From positions 1-37,940 of the forward strand of contig CADEEA010000029.1 in assembly GCA_902826245.1 (NCBI GenBank): a DNA stretch of 37,940 bases. Direction: 5' to 3'. Below the pieces are notes generated by a model that was not told the DNA's origin, ran no database searches, and was given only the letters and a program-made list of their open reading frames with translations. Below, in pieces: positions 16,981 through 24,768 of the stretch. Position 1 is the first letter of the stretch; every line of letters begins with the position of its first letter. The position numbers were made by a program, and so were the translations under genes. The DNA comes from an uncultured Alphaproteobacteria bacterium (lineage in GTDB: Bacteria; Pseudomonadota; Alphaproteobacteria; Caulobacterales; Aquidulcibacteraceae).

Positions 16981-17559
16981 ATGCGCATATCCAGAAAGTC
17001 GATAACGCCCGAGCACGCTCAAGCTCTTGAGTGCGACATCGCCCGCGCGGCTTCGGGCGCAGCCATTACAGGGCGCGTCTGCGGCGCTCAATGCGATGCG
17101 CGCTGCCATCGCTGCAGAACTACCACCTGCCAATGTTCGTGCTCGCCCTATTGCTGCGATGCGCCCCGCATGCTGACCAGCGACCCCGCCTTTCCGATCG
17201 AACCGCTGATCGCGCCCCTGGTCTACGAGATGAAGCGCAGCGGATTTTTCGAGCCGTGCTGGTCGTGCGAAGGCCATAGCGGCCCCGACGGCGCACTGTT
17301 CAAGTCGCCGACGGTTTGGTTCTATTGCACGCCGGGACATCTGCGATTGTTGGCGGGAGGGCTGGGCCGGCTGCGCCTGCACGCGCGCTGGCGCGTCGTC
17401 ATCACACACTCCGACACCGACAATCCCGAGCCGACGTTTGCGCTTGAAGCCCCCCGCGAAGGCGCTTCCCTTAGCCAATTGCAAATGGACGTGGCGCACA
17501 TCGCCAGCGCCTTGCCCGAAATGCTCAAATCCGAGGCGAACACACTGCTCGCCCGCTGA
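16981..17559 (+). CDS. Conserved Cys-rich protein of unknown function
   Basis: A 192-residue protein with an N-terminal Cys cluster: CGAQCDARCHRCRTTTCQCSCSPYCC (residues ~34-59) has ten cysteines and one histidine and probably binds metal. The rest is conserved-looking and rich in aromatics: IEPLIAPLVYEMKRSGFFEPCWSCEGHSGPDG, PTVWFYCTPGHLRLL, and WRVVITHSDTDNPEPTFALE. I recall similar unnamed proteins in other alphaproteobacteria but cannot name the family. There is no signal peptide. It follows msrB by 50 bases on the same strand, so a redox or metal-related role is possible but not shown. Confidence 0.7.
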   Translation: MRISRKSITPEHAQALECDIARAASGAAITGRVCGAQCDARCHRCRTTTCQCSCSPYCCDAPRMLTSDPAFPIEPLIAPLVYEMKRSGFFEPCWSCEGHSGPDGALFKSPTVWFYCTPGHLRLLAGGLGRLRLHARWRVVITHSDTDNPEPTFALEAPREGASLSQLQMDVAHIASALPEMLKSEANTLLAR

Positions 17560-17676
17560 AAAGGCTGCGCCGCTGCACCCTGAGGTCGGCATTCAAGTTC
17601 CGCTCAGCTTGGCGGCGCCATTCTCCCTGACATCAAGCGCGAAAGAGGGCCGCGCAGGAAAACGGGAGATTAAACC

Positions 17677-18174
17677 ATGAAACGCTTCTTGACCGCCGCC
17701 GCCGCCTTCGCCGCCTTCTCGAGCCTAGCGCTCGACGCGTCGGCTCAAAACCGCACTGTCGTCAGCCAGTACGGCGTCGATAACGGCGTCGCCGCCGCAC
17801 AACAAGGCCGCGACAATCGCGCCACCGTCGATCAGAACGGCCGCGCACATTATTCGCGCGCCTATCAGCAGGGCCGGCGCAACATCCTTCGCATGCAGCA
17901 AGGCGGCACGCGCAATCAATCCGTGACCGAGCAACGCGGCGACGACAATCTAGCCGTCACCGGACAGGAAGGCCGCAATCTGCGCGCGGGCATTTACCAG
18001 AGCGGCTATGGCAACATCGCTGGCGTCGCTCAGATCGGCAATGGCAGCATCGCCACCACCGAGCAGTCCGGCGTCGACAATACCTCGGCGATCATCCAGG
18101 TCGGCAACGGCCAGGACGCCGCCGTGCGCCAACGCGGCAGCAACAACATCACCGTCGTGATCCAAGGCGAGTGA
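17677..18174 (+). CDS. Curlin repeat protein (CsgA/CsgB-like amyloid subunit)
   Basis: A 165-residue secreted protein with a signal peptide (MKRFLTAAAAFAAFSSLALDASA) followed by imperfect curlin repeats of the form Q-x-G-x2-N-x-A-x5-Q. Examples are VSQYGVDNGVAAAQQGRDNRATVDQNGR, EQRGDDNLAVTGQEG, and VAQIGNGSIATTEQSGVDNTSAIIQVGNG. Curlin proteins form extracellular functional amyloid exported through CsgG. GGGAG at 17664-17668 lies nine bases before the ATG. It is the first of three adjacent curli-related genes. Whether it is the major (CsgA) or the nucleator (CsgB) subunit cannot be decided. Confidence 0.85.
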   Translation: MKRFLTAAAAFAAFSSLALDASAQNRTVVSQYGVDNGVAAAQQGRDNRATVDQNGRAHYSRAYQQGRRNILRMQQGGTRNQSVTEQRGDDNLAVTGQEGRNLRAGIYQSGYGNIAGVAQIGNGSIATTEQSGVDNTSAIIQVGNGQDAAVRQRGSNNITVVIQGE

Positions 18175-18229
18175 TCGCTGGGAAGGAAGGGTGCTGACCG
18201 CACCCTTCCGCCTCGGCGAGGAGGACATC

Positions 18230-18613
18230 ATGATTAGAATACTCACATCAATCGCTGCTTTGATCGCGGCCTCCGCCTGCGCCGCCTCGGCGCAAACCGG
18301 CGACTTCGCGGAGGATCGCGGCAGCGCCGCAGAATGCACGATCGACGTCACCCGCACCCGGGACGGCGCATTGTTCGAGGCGTCTGCACGAGCATACGAG
18401 CCCGCTTCCGGCGAATATGAATTCAGGCTCACCAAAGATGATCGGGACGGATCCTCCGACATCGAGCAAGGCGGCGCCTTCTCACTTGGCGCCGGCGAAG
18501 AGAGTGTGCTCGGAAGCTCCGAACTTAGTCTCGGTCGCGGTGGGCGCTATCGCGCGCGTCTCGTGCTCTGGGATGGTGATGAAGTGCTCTGCCGCGCGGA
18601 ACGTCGTTCTTAA
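18230..18613 (+). CDS. csgH: CsgH-like periplasmic curli assembly inhibitor
   Basis: A 127-residue exported protein with signal peptide MIRILTSIAALIAASACAASAQ. The mature part contains two cysteines (AAECTID and VLCRAE) and a beta-rich pattern: YEFRLTKDDRDGSSDIEQGGAFSLGAGEESVLGSSELSLG, then YRARLVLWDGDEV. This matches CsgH of alphaproteobacteria, which has a CsgC-like beta-sandwich fold and blocks CsgA polymerisation in the periplasm. ATG 18230 is preceded by GAGGAGG; the in-frame extension upstream lacks signal-peptide character. Its position between two curlin genes supports the assignment. Confidence 0.78.
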   Translation: MIRILTSIAALIAASACAASAQTGDFAEDRGSAAECTIDVTRTRDGALFEASARAYEPASGEYEFRLTKDDRDGSSDIEQGGAFSLGAGEESVLGSSELSLGRGGRYRARLVLWDGDEVLCRAERRS

Positions 18614-18632
18614 TCAACCAAGGTCAGTAGCC

Positions 18633-19007
18633 ATGAAACACTTCCGGTCCATCGCCATCGCCGCCGCATTGTTCAGCGCCTTCGCGCCCATGCAGGCCTC
18701 TGCACAATTCTATCGCGGCAATGTTGTGCGCGTCGCGCAGAGCGGTTCGGACAACGCCGCAGCGGTCGCCCAGAACGGCGCCGACAACACGGCCCGCATT
18801 GCCCAAAACGGCAACGCCAACACTGGCCGCATCGTCCAAAACGGCTCGCACAATCGCGCCTGCCTCTATCAACGCGGCAACGGCCTCGACGGCGCGATCA
18901 CGCAACAGGGCAATGGTCAGCGCACGGTCGCGGTGCAGACGAGCCGCGGCACACGCGTGGGCGCAGGACACGTGCAAGTCGGGCGGCTGGTCTATCAGTG
19001 TCGCTGA
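18633..19007 (+). CDS. Second curlin repeat protein (CsgA/CsgB-like)
   Basis: A 124-residue secreted protein. The signal peptide is MKHFRSIAIAAALFSAFAPMQASA. Curlin repeats follow: VAQSGSDNAAAVAQNGADNTARIAQNGNANTGRIVQNGSHNRACLYQRG and ITQQGNGQRTVAVQT. Two Cys (ACLYQ, and CR at the C-terminus) are unusual for the repeats and might form a disulfide. AAGG lies nine bases before ATG 18633. It is shorter, with fewer repeats than the first curlin gene, and could be the minor or nucleating subunit. It ends ten bases from the convergent gltX stop. Confidence 0.83.
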   Translation: MKHFRSIAIAAALFSAFAPMQASAQFYRGNVVRVAQSGSDNAAAVAQNGADNTARIAQNGNANTGRIVQNGSHNRACLYQRGNGLDGAITQQGNGQRTVAVQTSRGTRVGAGHVQVGRLVYQCR

Positions 19008-19017
19008 CAAATAAAGG

Positions 19018-20355
19018 CTAAGCCGCTTCGCCCATCAAGCGTTTACGCGCGCGCGCCTCGCCGATCAGCGGAAACAGCGCCGCCATTTCCGGGCCATGGT
19101 CCATGCCGGTGAGCGCTTGGCGAAGCGGCATAAACAGCGCTTTGCCTTTCGCGCCGGTTTTTTCCTTCACCGCGTTTGTGAACGCGCTCCAACTCGACCC
19201 ATCATAGTCGCCTGACGGCAATGCTTCCGCGGCGGCGGCGACGAAGGCGGCGTCGGCGATCACCGGCGCCACCGGCCCTTCGACCACGCGCACCCATTCC
19301 TGCACATCCGGCAGCAGCACCAGGTTCGCGCGCACGGCGTTCCAAAACGCCTCGCCTTTGTCAGCCCCTAGTTTGGCCAGGCGTGGCTCGACCGTCACGT
19401 AGTCCAATTGGTGCAAAACCGCGGCGTTGACGCGCTTCAGCTCCTCGGGGTCGAAACGCGCGGGGGCGCGGCCGATTTTCTCGAACGCGAATTCCGCGGC
19501 CAATTGCGCGATACTGAGCCGTGCTTCCACTGGATCGGAAGTGCCGATCTTGGCAAGGTGCGAGAGCACCGCCATCGGCTCATAACCCTCCGCCGCCAGC
19601 TCGCCGACACCCAGCGAACCGATGCGCTTCGACAGCGCCTCCCCATCCGCGCCAACCAGCAACGGAAAGTGCCCAAACGCGGGGACCGCGCCGCCGAGCG
19701 CTTCGAATATCTCGATCTGCACGCCCGAATTGGTCACGTGGTCCTCGCCACGCACGATGTGCGTGATCTTGAAATCCACATCGTCCACCACTGACGGCAA
19801 TGTGTAGAGGAAGGCCCCGTCCTCGCGGATAAGCACCGGGTCGGACAGCGAAGCGGTATCGATCGATTGGGGCCCGCGCACCAAGTCTGCCCAGTCCTTG
19901 CGTGCTCCTGAGAGCTTGAAACGCCAGTGCGCACGGCGACCTTCGGCCTCCAGTTTCGACCTGTCCGCCTCCGTCAACTTCAACGCCGCGCGGTCGTAGA
20001 CTGGCGGCTTGCCCGTCGCTTGCGCGATTTTGCGTTTACGGTCGAGTTCGTCCTCGGTCTCGTAGCAGGGATAAAGCAAGCCCGCCGCTTTCAGCGTTGC
20101 CGCAGCCACCTCATAGGCCTCGAAGCGATGCGACTGATTGGCGCGCTCCTGCCAGTGCAAGCCAAGCCATTTGAGATCGTCCTCGATGCTTTGCTCGTAT
20201 TCTTTGGTGGAGCGGGCGGTGTCGGTGTCGTCGATGCGCAGCAGCACCTGACCGCCCTCACGGATGGCAAACAACCAGTTCATCAAAGCGGTGCGCACAT
20301 TGCCGACATGAATGCGGCCAGTGGGCGACGGGGCGAAACGGAGGCGGATGGACAT
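19018..20355 (-). CDS. gltX: Glutamyl-tRNA synthetase (GluRS, second-type)
   Basis: A 445-residue class Ic synthetase. RFAPSPTGRIHVGNVRTALMNWLFA carries the HIGH-like motif (HVGN), LLRIDDTDTARS the glutamate site, and GEALSKRIGSLGVGELAAEGYEPMAVLSHLAKIGTSDPVEA the KMSKS-like motif. The LSKRxGSL form, with EPMA and GTSDPVE, belongs to the GluRS type found as a second copy in many alphaproteobacteria. These act with GatCAB in the transamidation route to Gln-tRNA. The presence of gatB at 36119 is compatible with that. ATG 20355 was chosen because upstream in-frame residues show no family similarity. Confidence 0.93.
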   Translation of the reverse strand: MSIRLRFAPSPTGRIHVGNVRTALMNWLFAIREGGQVLLRIDDTDTARSTKEYEQSIEDDLKWLGLHWQERANQSHRFEAYEVAAATLKAAGLLYPCYETEDELDRKRKIAQATGKPPVYDRAALKLTEADRSKLEAEGRRAHWRFKLSGARKDWADLVRGPQSIDTASLSDPVLIREDGAFLYTLPSVVDDVDFKITHIVRGEDHVTNSGVQIEIFEALGGAVPAFGHFPLLVGADGEALSKRIGSLGVGELAAEGYEPMAVLSHLAKIGTSDPVEARLSIAQLAAEFAFEKIGRAPARFDPEELKRVNAAVLHQLDYVTVEPRLAKLGADKGEAFWNAVRANLVLLPDVQEWVRVVEGPVAPVIADAAFVAAAAEALPSGDYDGSSWSAFTNAVKEKTGAKGKALFMPLRQALTGMDHGPEMAALFPLIGEARARKRLMGEAA

Positions 20356-20480
20356 CTCGTCAGACTCGGAAAAATCGGGAGCGCGGGTTATGCGACCGCC
20401 CATGGCGTTCTGTCCAGTTTCGCGATCCGGGCACGTTTCGGTCGGCGTGAAACTATTGTAGTGATAGCCGAGGAGCCCCC

Positions 20481-21485
20481 ATGACCAGCAAAGCACACGA
20501 GATCCGGCTGAAGAGCCGCCCAGTCGGACTGCCGCAAGCGGAGAATTTCGAGTTGACGGAGTCGGCCCTCCCCGAGCCGGACCCGGGCGAGGTGCTGGTG
20601 CGCAATCTCTGGATGTCGGTCGACCCCTACATGCGCGGACGCATGTACGACCGCCCCAGCTACGTGCCCCCATTCCAGATCGGCGAAGCCCTACAAGGCG
20701 GCGCCATTGGGCGGGTGGAGAAGTCCAACAATTCCGATTTCGCCGCGGGCGATCTGGTCGAGAGCATGAACGGCTGGCGCGATGCGTTTGTCAGCGTCGG
20801 CGGCGCGTTACAGAAATTGCCCGCGGAGAACGTTCCCCCGCAAGCCTATCTCGGCGTGCTCGGCATGCCCGGGCTCACCGCTTATTCCGGGCTCGCGCGC
20901 ATCGGCGAGCCAAAAGCGGGGGAAACAGTCTTTGTGTCCGGCGCCGCCGGCGCGGTCGGCGCCATCGTGTGCCAAATCGCTAAGCTGCGCGGCTGCAAGG
21001 TGGTGGCGTCAGCCGGCGCCGACGCCAAACTCGCCTGGCTCAAGTCCGTCGGCGTCGATGAAGTGGTGAACTACAAGACTTCCGGCAATTTGCTTGAAGC
21101 CGTGCGTAAGGCAGCCCCCCACGGCATAGACATCTATTTTGACAATGTCGGGGGCGAACACCTGGAAGTCGCGCTCGAAGTCGCGCGTCCACACGCCCGC
21201 TTCATCGAATGCGGTATGATCTCGGCCTACAACGACACCGAGGTGAAACCTGGCCCCCGCAACATCATCTATGTCGTGGGGAAGTCGATCAAAATGCAGG
21301 GCTTCATCGTCATGAATTATTGGGACATGCGGGACCAGTTCCGCGCCGAGATGACGCAATGGATCAAGGACGGCAAGATCAAGTGGGAAGAGACGGTTGA
21401 GAGCGGCATCGCCAACGCGCCGAAGGCCTTCCTCGCCTTGTTCTCCGGCGCCAATATCGGCAAGATGCTGGTGAAACTGGGCTGA
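20481..21485 (+). CDS. NADP-dependent MDR-family oxidoreductase (CurA / prostaglandin reductase-like)
   Basis: A 334-residue zinc-free medium-chain reductase. LWMSVDPYMRGRM in the N-terminal domain and the nucleotide-binding stretch TVFVSGAAGAVGAIVCQIAKLRGCKVV (AxxGxxG type) place it in the NADPH-dependent double-bond reductase group of leukotriene B4 12-dehydrogenase and E. coli CurA. FDNVGGEHLEVALEVARPHARFIECGMISAYN and GFIVMNYW match that group. The enone substrate is unknown. It is divergent from gltX and followed by the DUF429-like gene on the same strand after ten bases. Confidence 0.9.
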   Translation: MTSKAHEIRLKSRPVGLPQAENFELTESALPEPDPGEVLVRNLWMSVDPYMRGRMYDRPSYVPPFQIGEALQGGAIGRVEKSNNSDFAAGDLVESMNGWRDAFVSVGGALQKLPAENVPPQAYLGVLGMPGLTAYSGLARIGEPKAGETVFVSGAAGAVGAIVCQIAKLRGCKVVASAGADAKLAWLKSVGVDEVVNYKTSGNLLEAVRKAAPHGIDIYFDNVGGEHLEVALEVARPHARFIECGMISAYNDTEVKPGPRNIIYVVGKSIKMQGFIVMNYWDMRDQFRAEMTQWIKDGKIKWEETVESGIANAPKAFLALFSGANIGKMLVKLG

Positions 21486-21495
21486 AGCAGCACCC

Positions 21496-22389
21496 ATGAA
21501 TCCTCGCCTTTTCCAGGCCTATGTCGCGGTCGATTGGAGCGCTGCGTCCAAGCCAACCACGGGCGCCGATTCCATCTGGATCGGCGTGCTCAAGCGCAAT
21601 GTGCGCTTCCAAATGGCGTTCGACGCTCACAATCCCGCCACGCGCGCTGACGCCGAACGCCTGCTCAACGCCATCCTGGACGACCTCAAGCGCAAGGGCG
21701 AGCGTGCTCTGGTGGGCTTCGACTTTCCTTTGGGATTTCCGCGCGGAACTACTGCGGCTTTGAAGCTGGCCGGCGCGCCATGGCGCGCGCTTATGGATTT
21801 CATCGCCAAGGAAGCAAAGGACAAACCAGACAATACGAACAATCGCTTCCAGGTCGGCGCCAAGATGAACCGACTTATGACTGGCGAAGCGTTTCCGTTC
21901 TGGGGCGCGCCTGCACGCGACGAGCAAACCATGCTTTCCGCCAAGCGCCCGCGAGAGCATGGAGCGGACGATTTGCCGGAATTGCGCCTCTGTGAGGAGA
22001 CCCTGAAGACGGCGACCTCGATCTGGAAATTGTATTACCAGGGGTCTGTCGGCGGTCAGGCGCTTACCGGGCTGCCGGTAGTTAAGCGCCTGCGCGACGC
22101 GCGCAAGGTGAAATTGTGGCCATTTGAAACCGGCTGGAAACCGATGACAGCCGCCGAACTCGATGGCGTCGAAGCGGTGTTCGCCGAGATCTATCCATCG
22201 CTTTTCGCAGCGAAACCAAACTTTGGCGAGACCAAAGATCAGGTGCAAGTGCGCGGCGCGTGCGAGCGCTTCAATGCGCTCGACGAGAAAGGCCAACTTG
22301 CTCCATGGTTTGGTCCCGCCAAGGAGGATCGCAGGCGCGAGATCGTGGAGCAAGAGGAAGGCTGGGTGTTGGGCGCTCAGACAAACTAG
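21496..22389 (+). CDS. DUF429-like protein with RNase H-like fold
   Basis: A 297-residue protein. It starts with YVAVDWSAASKPTTGADSIWIGVL, which resembles the first strand and acidic residue of RNase H-like (actin-like ATPase/nuclease) folds, followed by VGFDFPLGFPRG, another conserved acidic block. Similar proteins are often annotated as DUF429 or, misleadingly, as cobalamin biosynthesis protein CbiG; nothing here indicates cobalamin synthesis. Its TAG stop overlaps the TAG stop of the convergent MATE gene in CTAG (22386-22389). Function is unknown. Confidence 0.65.
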   Translation: MNPRLFQAYVAVDWSAASKPTTGADSIWIGVLKRNVRFQMAFDAHNPATRADAERLLNAILDDLKRKGERALVGFDFPLGFPRGTTAALKLAGAPWRALMDFIAKEAKDKPDNTNNRFQVGAKMNRLMTGEAFPFWGAPARDEQTMLSAKRPREHGADDLPELRLCEETLKTATSIWKLYYQGSVGGQALTGLPVVKRLRDARKVKLWPFETGWKPMTAAELDGVEAVFAEIYPSLFAAKPNFGETKDQVQVRGACERFNALDEKGQLAPWFGPAKEDRRREIVEQEEGWVLGAQTN

Positions 22390-23798
22390 GCGCCCCGACG
22401 GCCCCTGCTCAAGGCCCACCAACGCAGCAGCAACACGAGTGCACTGGCGACACTGGCCCAGAATATGGCCCAAAGGAGTCCCGCCACGCCCATGCCCTGG
22501 CGCTCCGCCAACCAATAGCCCAACAACGGCATGACCACCGCATAGGCGAAGATGTGGCTCCAGGTCGGAAACCAATTGTCACCGCGCGCGCGCAACGCGG
22601 AAGCCGCCACAACTTGTGCGCCGTCCGGATGCAACACCAATGCGCAGAGCCACATCAAAGACCCAATCAGCGCAGCGAGAGTGGCGTCGGAGGTGTAGGC
22701 GCGACCGATCTCCGCGGAAAATGACACGATGATGAGCGCGGCGAGAATCATGGCGATGGCGTTCAAGCCGATACCGGTCCAGCCTGCGCGCGCGGAGTCC
22801 CTGGGCGCGCCGCGTCCGCTGGCCTCAGCAACCAGCACAGCCGTCGCCGCCGCCATGCCGAGCGCAATCATGAACACAAGCGCCATCAAATTGAGCACGA
22901 TCTGATAGCCGGCGACGATTTCCTCGCCGAGCCGAGCCGCAATCATCGTCATGGCGGAGAACGCGCCGGCTTCGACCGCCTGGCTTACCGCAGCCGCTCC
23001 GCCGATGGCGAGAAGCGCGCCGTAGCTGGGGCCTACGGCGCCGCGCACGCGCACGCCAAAATTCACGCCGTCCGGCAGCAGCAGAATCCACATGAGCAGC
23101 ACCCCGGAAAGGAACACCCTCGCGCACACTGTCGCCCAGGCTGAGCCGATGGCGCCGTGATCAGGTACAAGATCATGCAACACGCTGAGCAACGGCCAAT
23201 CACGCAGCGCCGAGTAAAGCGGCGCCCATCCCTCGTTAGGAGCGGGCAGTGTCAGATCGGGCACCCACAACAGGTTGAGCGCCAGATTGACGATGTTGGC
23301 GCCCCACATCACAGCCATCGAAATGCCAGGCTTCTTGATCGCCTCCATGAAATAGGTCGCCGCCACATAAGTGAGATGCAGCGGCAACGAGAAAGCGAGG
23401 ATGACCATCACTGGAGCGGAGACCGCGGCAAGCCCCGGATTTATGCCGAAGATCGTGAACAGGTTCGCGCCCGCGAACCACATTGCCATCGCTGAGACAA
23501 GCCCAGTAGCCAGCGCCAGCACCAGGCCGCGCCATAGCGCCACGCCAGCGCCCTGAGGATTGCCCTCGCCCTGCGCCCGCGCCGCAAGCACCTGCACGCC
23601 TTGAAGCAAACCTATACCTGCCACCAGGAACACCGCCGTCGGCGCCCAACCCATGGCCTGGCGCGGCAATTCCGCCGGCGCGAGTTGTCCGACGATGATT
23701 ACATCGGCAATCGCCATGCCAATAATGCCAAGGCGCGCGAGTGCCACCGGGCCGGCGAGCCGAAGTAAATCGGCGACATAAGGACGCGAAACGGCCAT
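22386..23798 (-). CDS. MATE-family multidrug/Na+ efflux protein
   Basis: A 470-residue inner-membrane protein with 12 predicted helices in two MATE domains. The N-terminal half has GPVALARLGIIGMAIADVIIVGQLAPAELPRQAMGW and VAGIGLLQGVQVLAARAQGEGNPQGAG, the NorM-like pattern with conserved Q-A-G/E segments. The second half starts near GVRVRGAVGPSYGALLAIGGAAAVSQAVEAGAFSAMTMIAARLGEE. MATE proteins export cationic drugs or metabolites by Na+ or H+ antiport; the substrate cannot be read from the sequence. It lies 51 bases downstream of the unknown membrane-protein gene on the same strand. Confidence 0.92.
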   Translation of the reverse strand: MAVSRPYVADLLRLAGPVALARLGIIGMAIADVIIVGQLAPAELPRQAMGWAPTAVFLVAGIGLLQGVQVLAARAQGEGNPQGAGVALWRGLVLALATGLVSAMAMWFAGANLFTIFGINPGLAAVSAPVMVILAFSLPLHLTYVAATYFMEAIKKPGISMAVMWGANIVNLALNLLWVPDLTLPAPNEGWAPLYSALRDWPLLSVLHDLVPDHGAIGSAWATVCARVFLSGVLLMWILLLPDGVNFGVRVRGAVGPSYGALLAIGGAAAVSQAVEAGAFSAMTMIAARLGEEIVAGYQIVLNLMALVFMIALGMAAATAVLVAEASGRGAPRDSARAGWTGIGLNAIAMILAALIIVSFSAEIGRAYTSDATLAALIGSLMWLCALVLHPDGAQVVAASALRARGDNWFPTWSHIFAYAVVMPLLGYWLAERQGMGVAGLLWAIFWASVASALVLLLRWWALSRGRRGA

Positions 23799-23849
23799 GA
23801 GGCAGCGGGCCTTAGCGGAAGGGGTCGATTCCGTCGAGGGCGTTGCGCC

Positions 23850-24692
23850 TTATTTGCCTGCCTGTGGCGCCGGCGCCAGTTGGCGATAAAGGTGAACAGA
23901 GAGCCCCGCCTCCAGGGCGCCATATACAGCAGTTTGCAGGAATTGGAGCGCGCCCCAATAGAGCGGATTGCTGAAGGCGCGCTGGATCATCAAGGTTGGA
24001 TCGCCCACCGGAACCGCCACCAAAACGCCGACGATCGATTGCAGCGCCCCCGCCAAAATCAGCGCCGGCGCCAATAGTACAAAGCGCGCCAACATGATTT
24101 TCAACAAATGCCCACGCGTCGCCGCCCAGCTTTGGAACGCCAGCACTTTGCCGCGCTCCAGCGACAACGGCGCAGCAAAGAAGAAACGCGATGTTAGCGT
24201 GAATATGATCAAGGCGCCGGCGAGGCCCATCCAGCGCAACAAATCCGGCTGCGCGGCGATGGCGGTTTCCAGTACAGCGCGCAGGGCGGCTTCGTCCTCC
24301 CCGGCCGCCTTCGCCTGCTCCAAGTACGGCGCAATCAACGCGCTCATGGCGAGGTAGAGCACGACGATGAACACGATCGCCGCGAACAAGCCGACGATCG
24401 CCACGCATCCCAAAGTCCGCAAAGCGTCGCCAGCGAGGTTTGGCTGCACCTGCGCACCGCCGCTAAGCGCCGCCCGCGTCAACGCCGCGTGAGCGGCGAT
24501 GGCGATGAGCAGGAACGCAACCGGCCACATGAGCGTCGCGCCGAGCAGCAAGAGCGCCAGCGCTTGCGCCACCGCGCCAATGCCGGCGACAAGCAAAACC
24601 AGGCGCCATTCCTCACGCACGAACCGCAGCGCCGCCCCGACGCTCGCTCGCATGGGCCCAATGCCTGCCGCCATGTTTGACTTCTGTTCCAT
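23850..24692 (-). CDS. Predicted integral membrane protein, function unknown
   Basis: A 280-residue protein with about six hydrophobic segments (near LVLLVAGIGAVAQALALLLLG, VAFLLIAIAAHAAL, VAIVGLFAAIVFIVVLYLAM, WMGLAGALIIFTLTSRFFFAAPL, LLKIMLARFVLLAPALILAGAL, and near the end). RFFFAAPLSLERGKVLAFQSWAATRG is a charged loop reminiscent of other alphaproteobacterial membrane proteins of the 'glycerophosphoryl diester/DUF975-like' shape, but I cannot assign a family. AGGCGG lies before ATG 24692. It is divergent from trmFO and upstream of the MATE gene on the same strand. Confidence 0.65.
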   Translation of the reverse strand: MEQKSNMAAGIGPMRASVGAALRFVREEWRLVLLVAGIGAVAQALALLLLGATLMWPVAFLLIAIAAHAALTRAALSGGAQVQPNLAGDALRTLGCVAIVGLFAAIVFIVVLYLAMSALIAPYLEQAKAAGEDEAALRAVLETAIAAQPDLLRWMGLAGALIIFTLTSRFFFAAPLSLERGKVLAFQSWAATRGHLLKIMLARFVLLAPALILAGALQSIVGVLVAVPVGDPTLMIQRAFSNPLYWGALQFLQTAVYGALEAGLSVHLYRQLAPAPQAGK

Positions 24693-24768
24693 AAGCCGCC
24701 TTGTGCCTCAAATTGCTTGCGCGCGCGAGGCTTGAAGCGCCCGCCCTGCCGCGTCATGAGGAAGCGTG

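Noticed and set aside
19018..20673. Longer GltX starting at 20673
   Set aside because: The 106 residues before MSIRLRFAPSPTG are low-complexity and overlap the divergent reductase gene.
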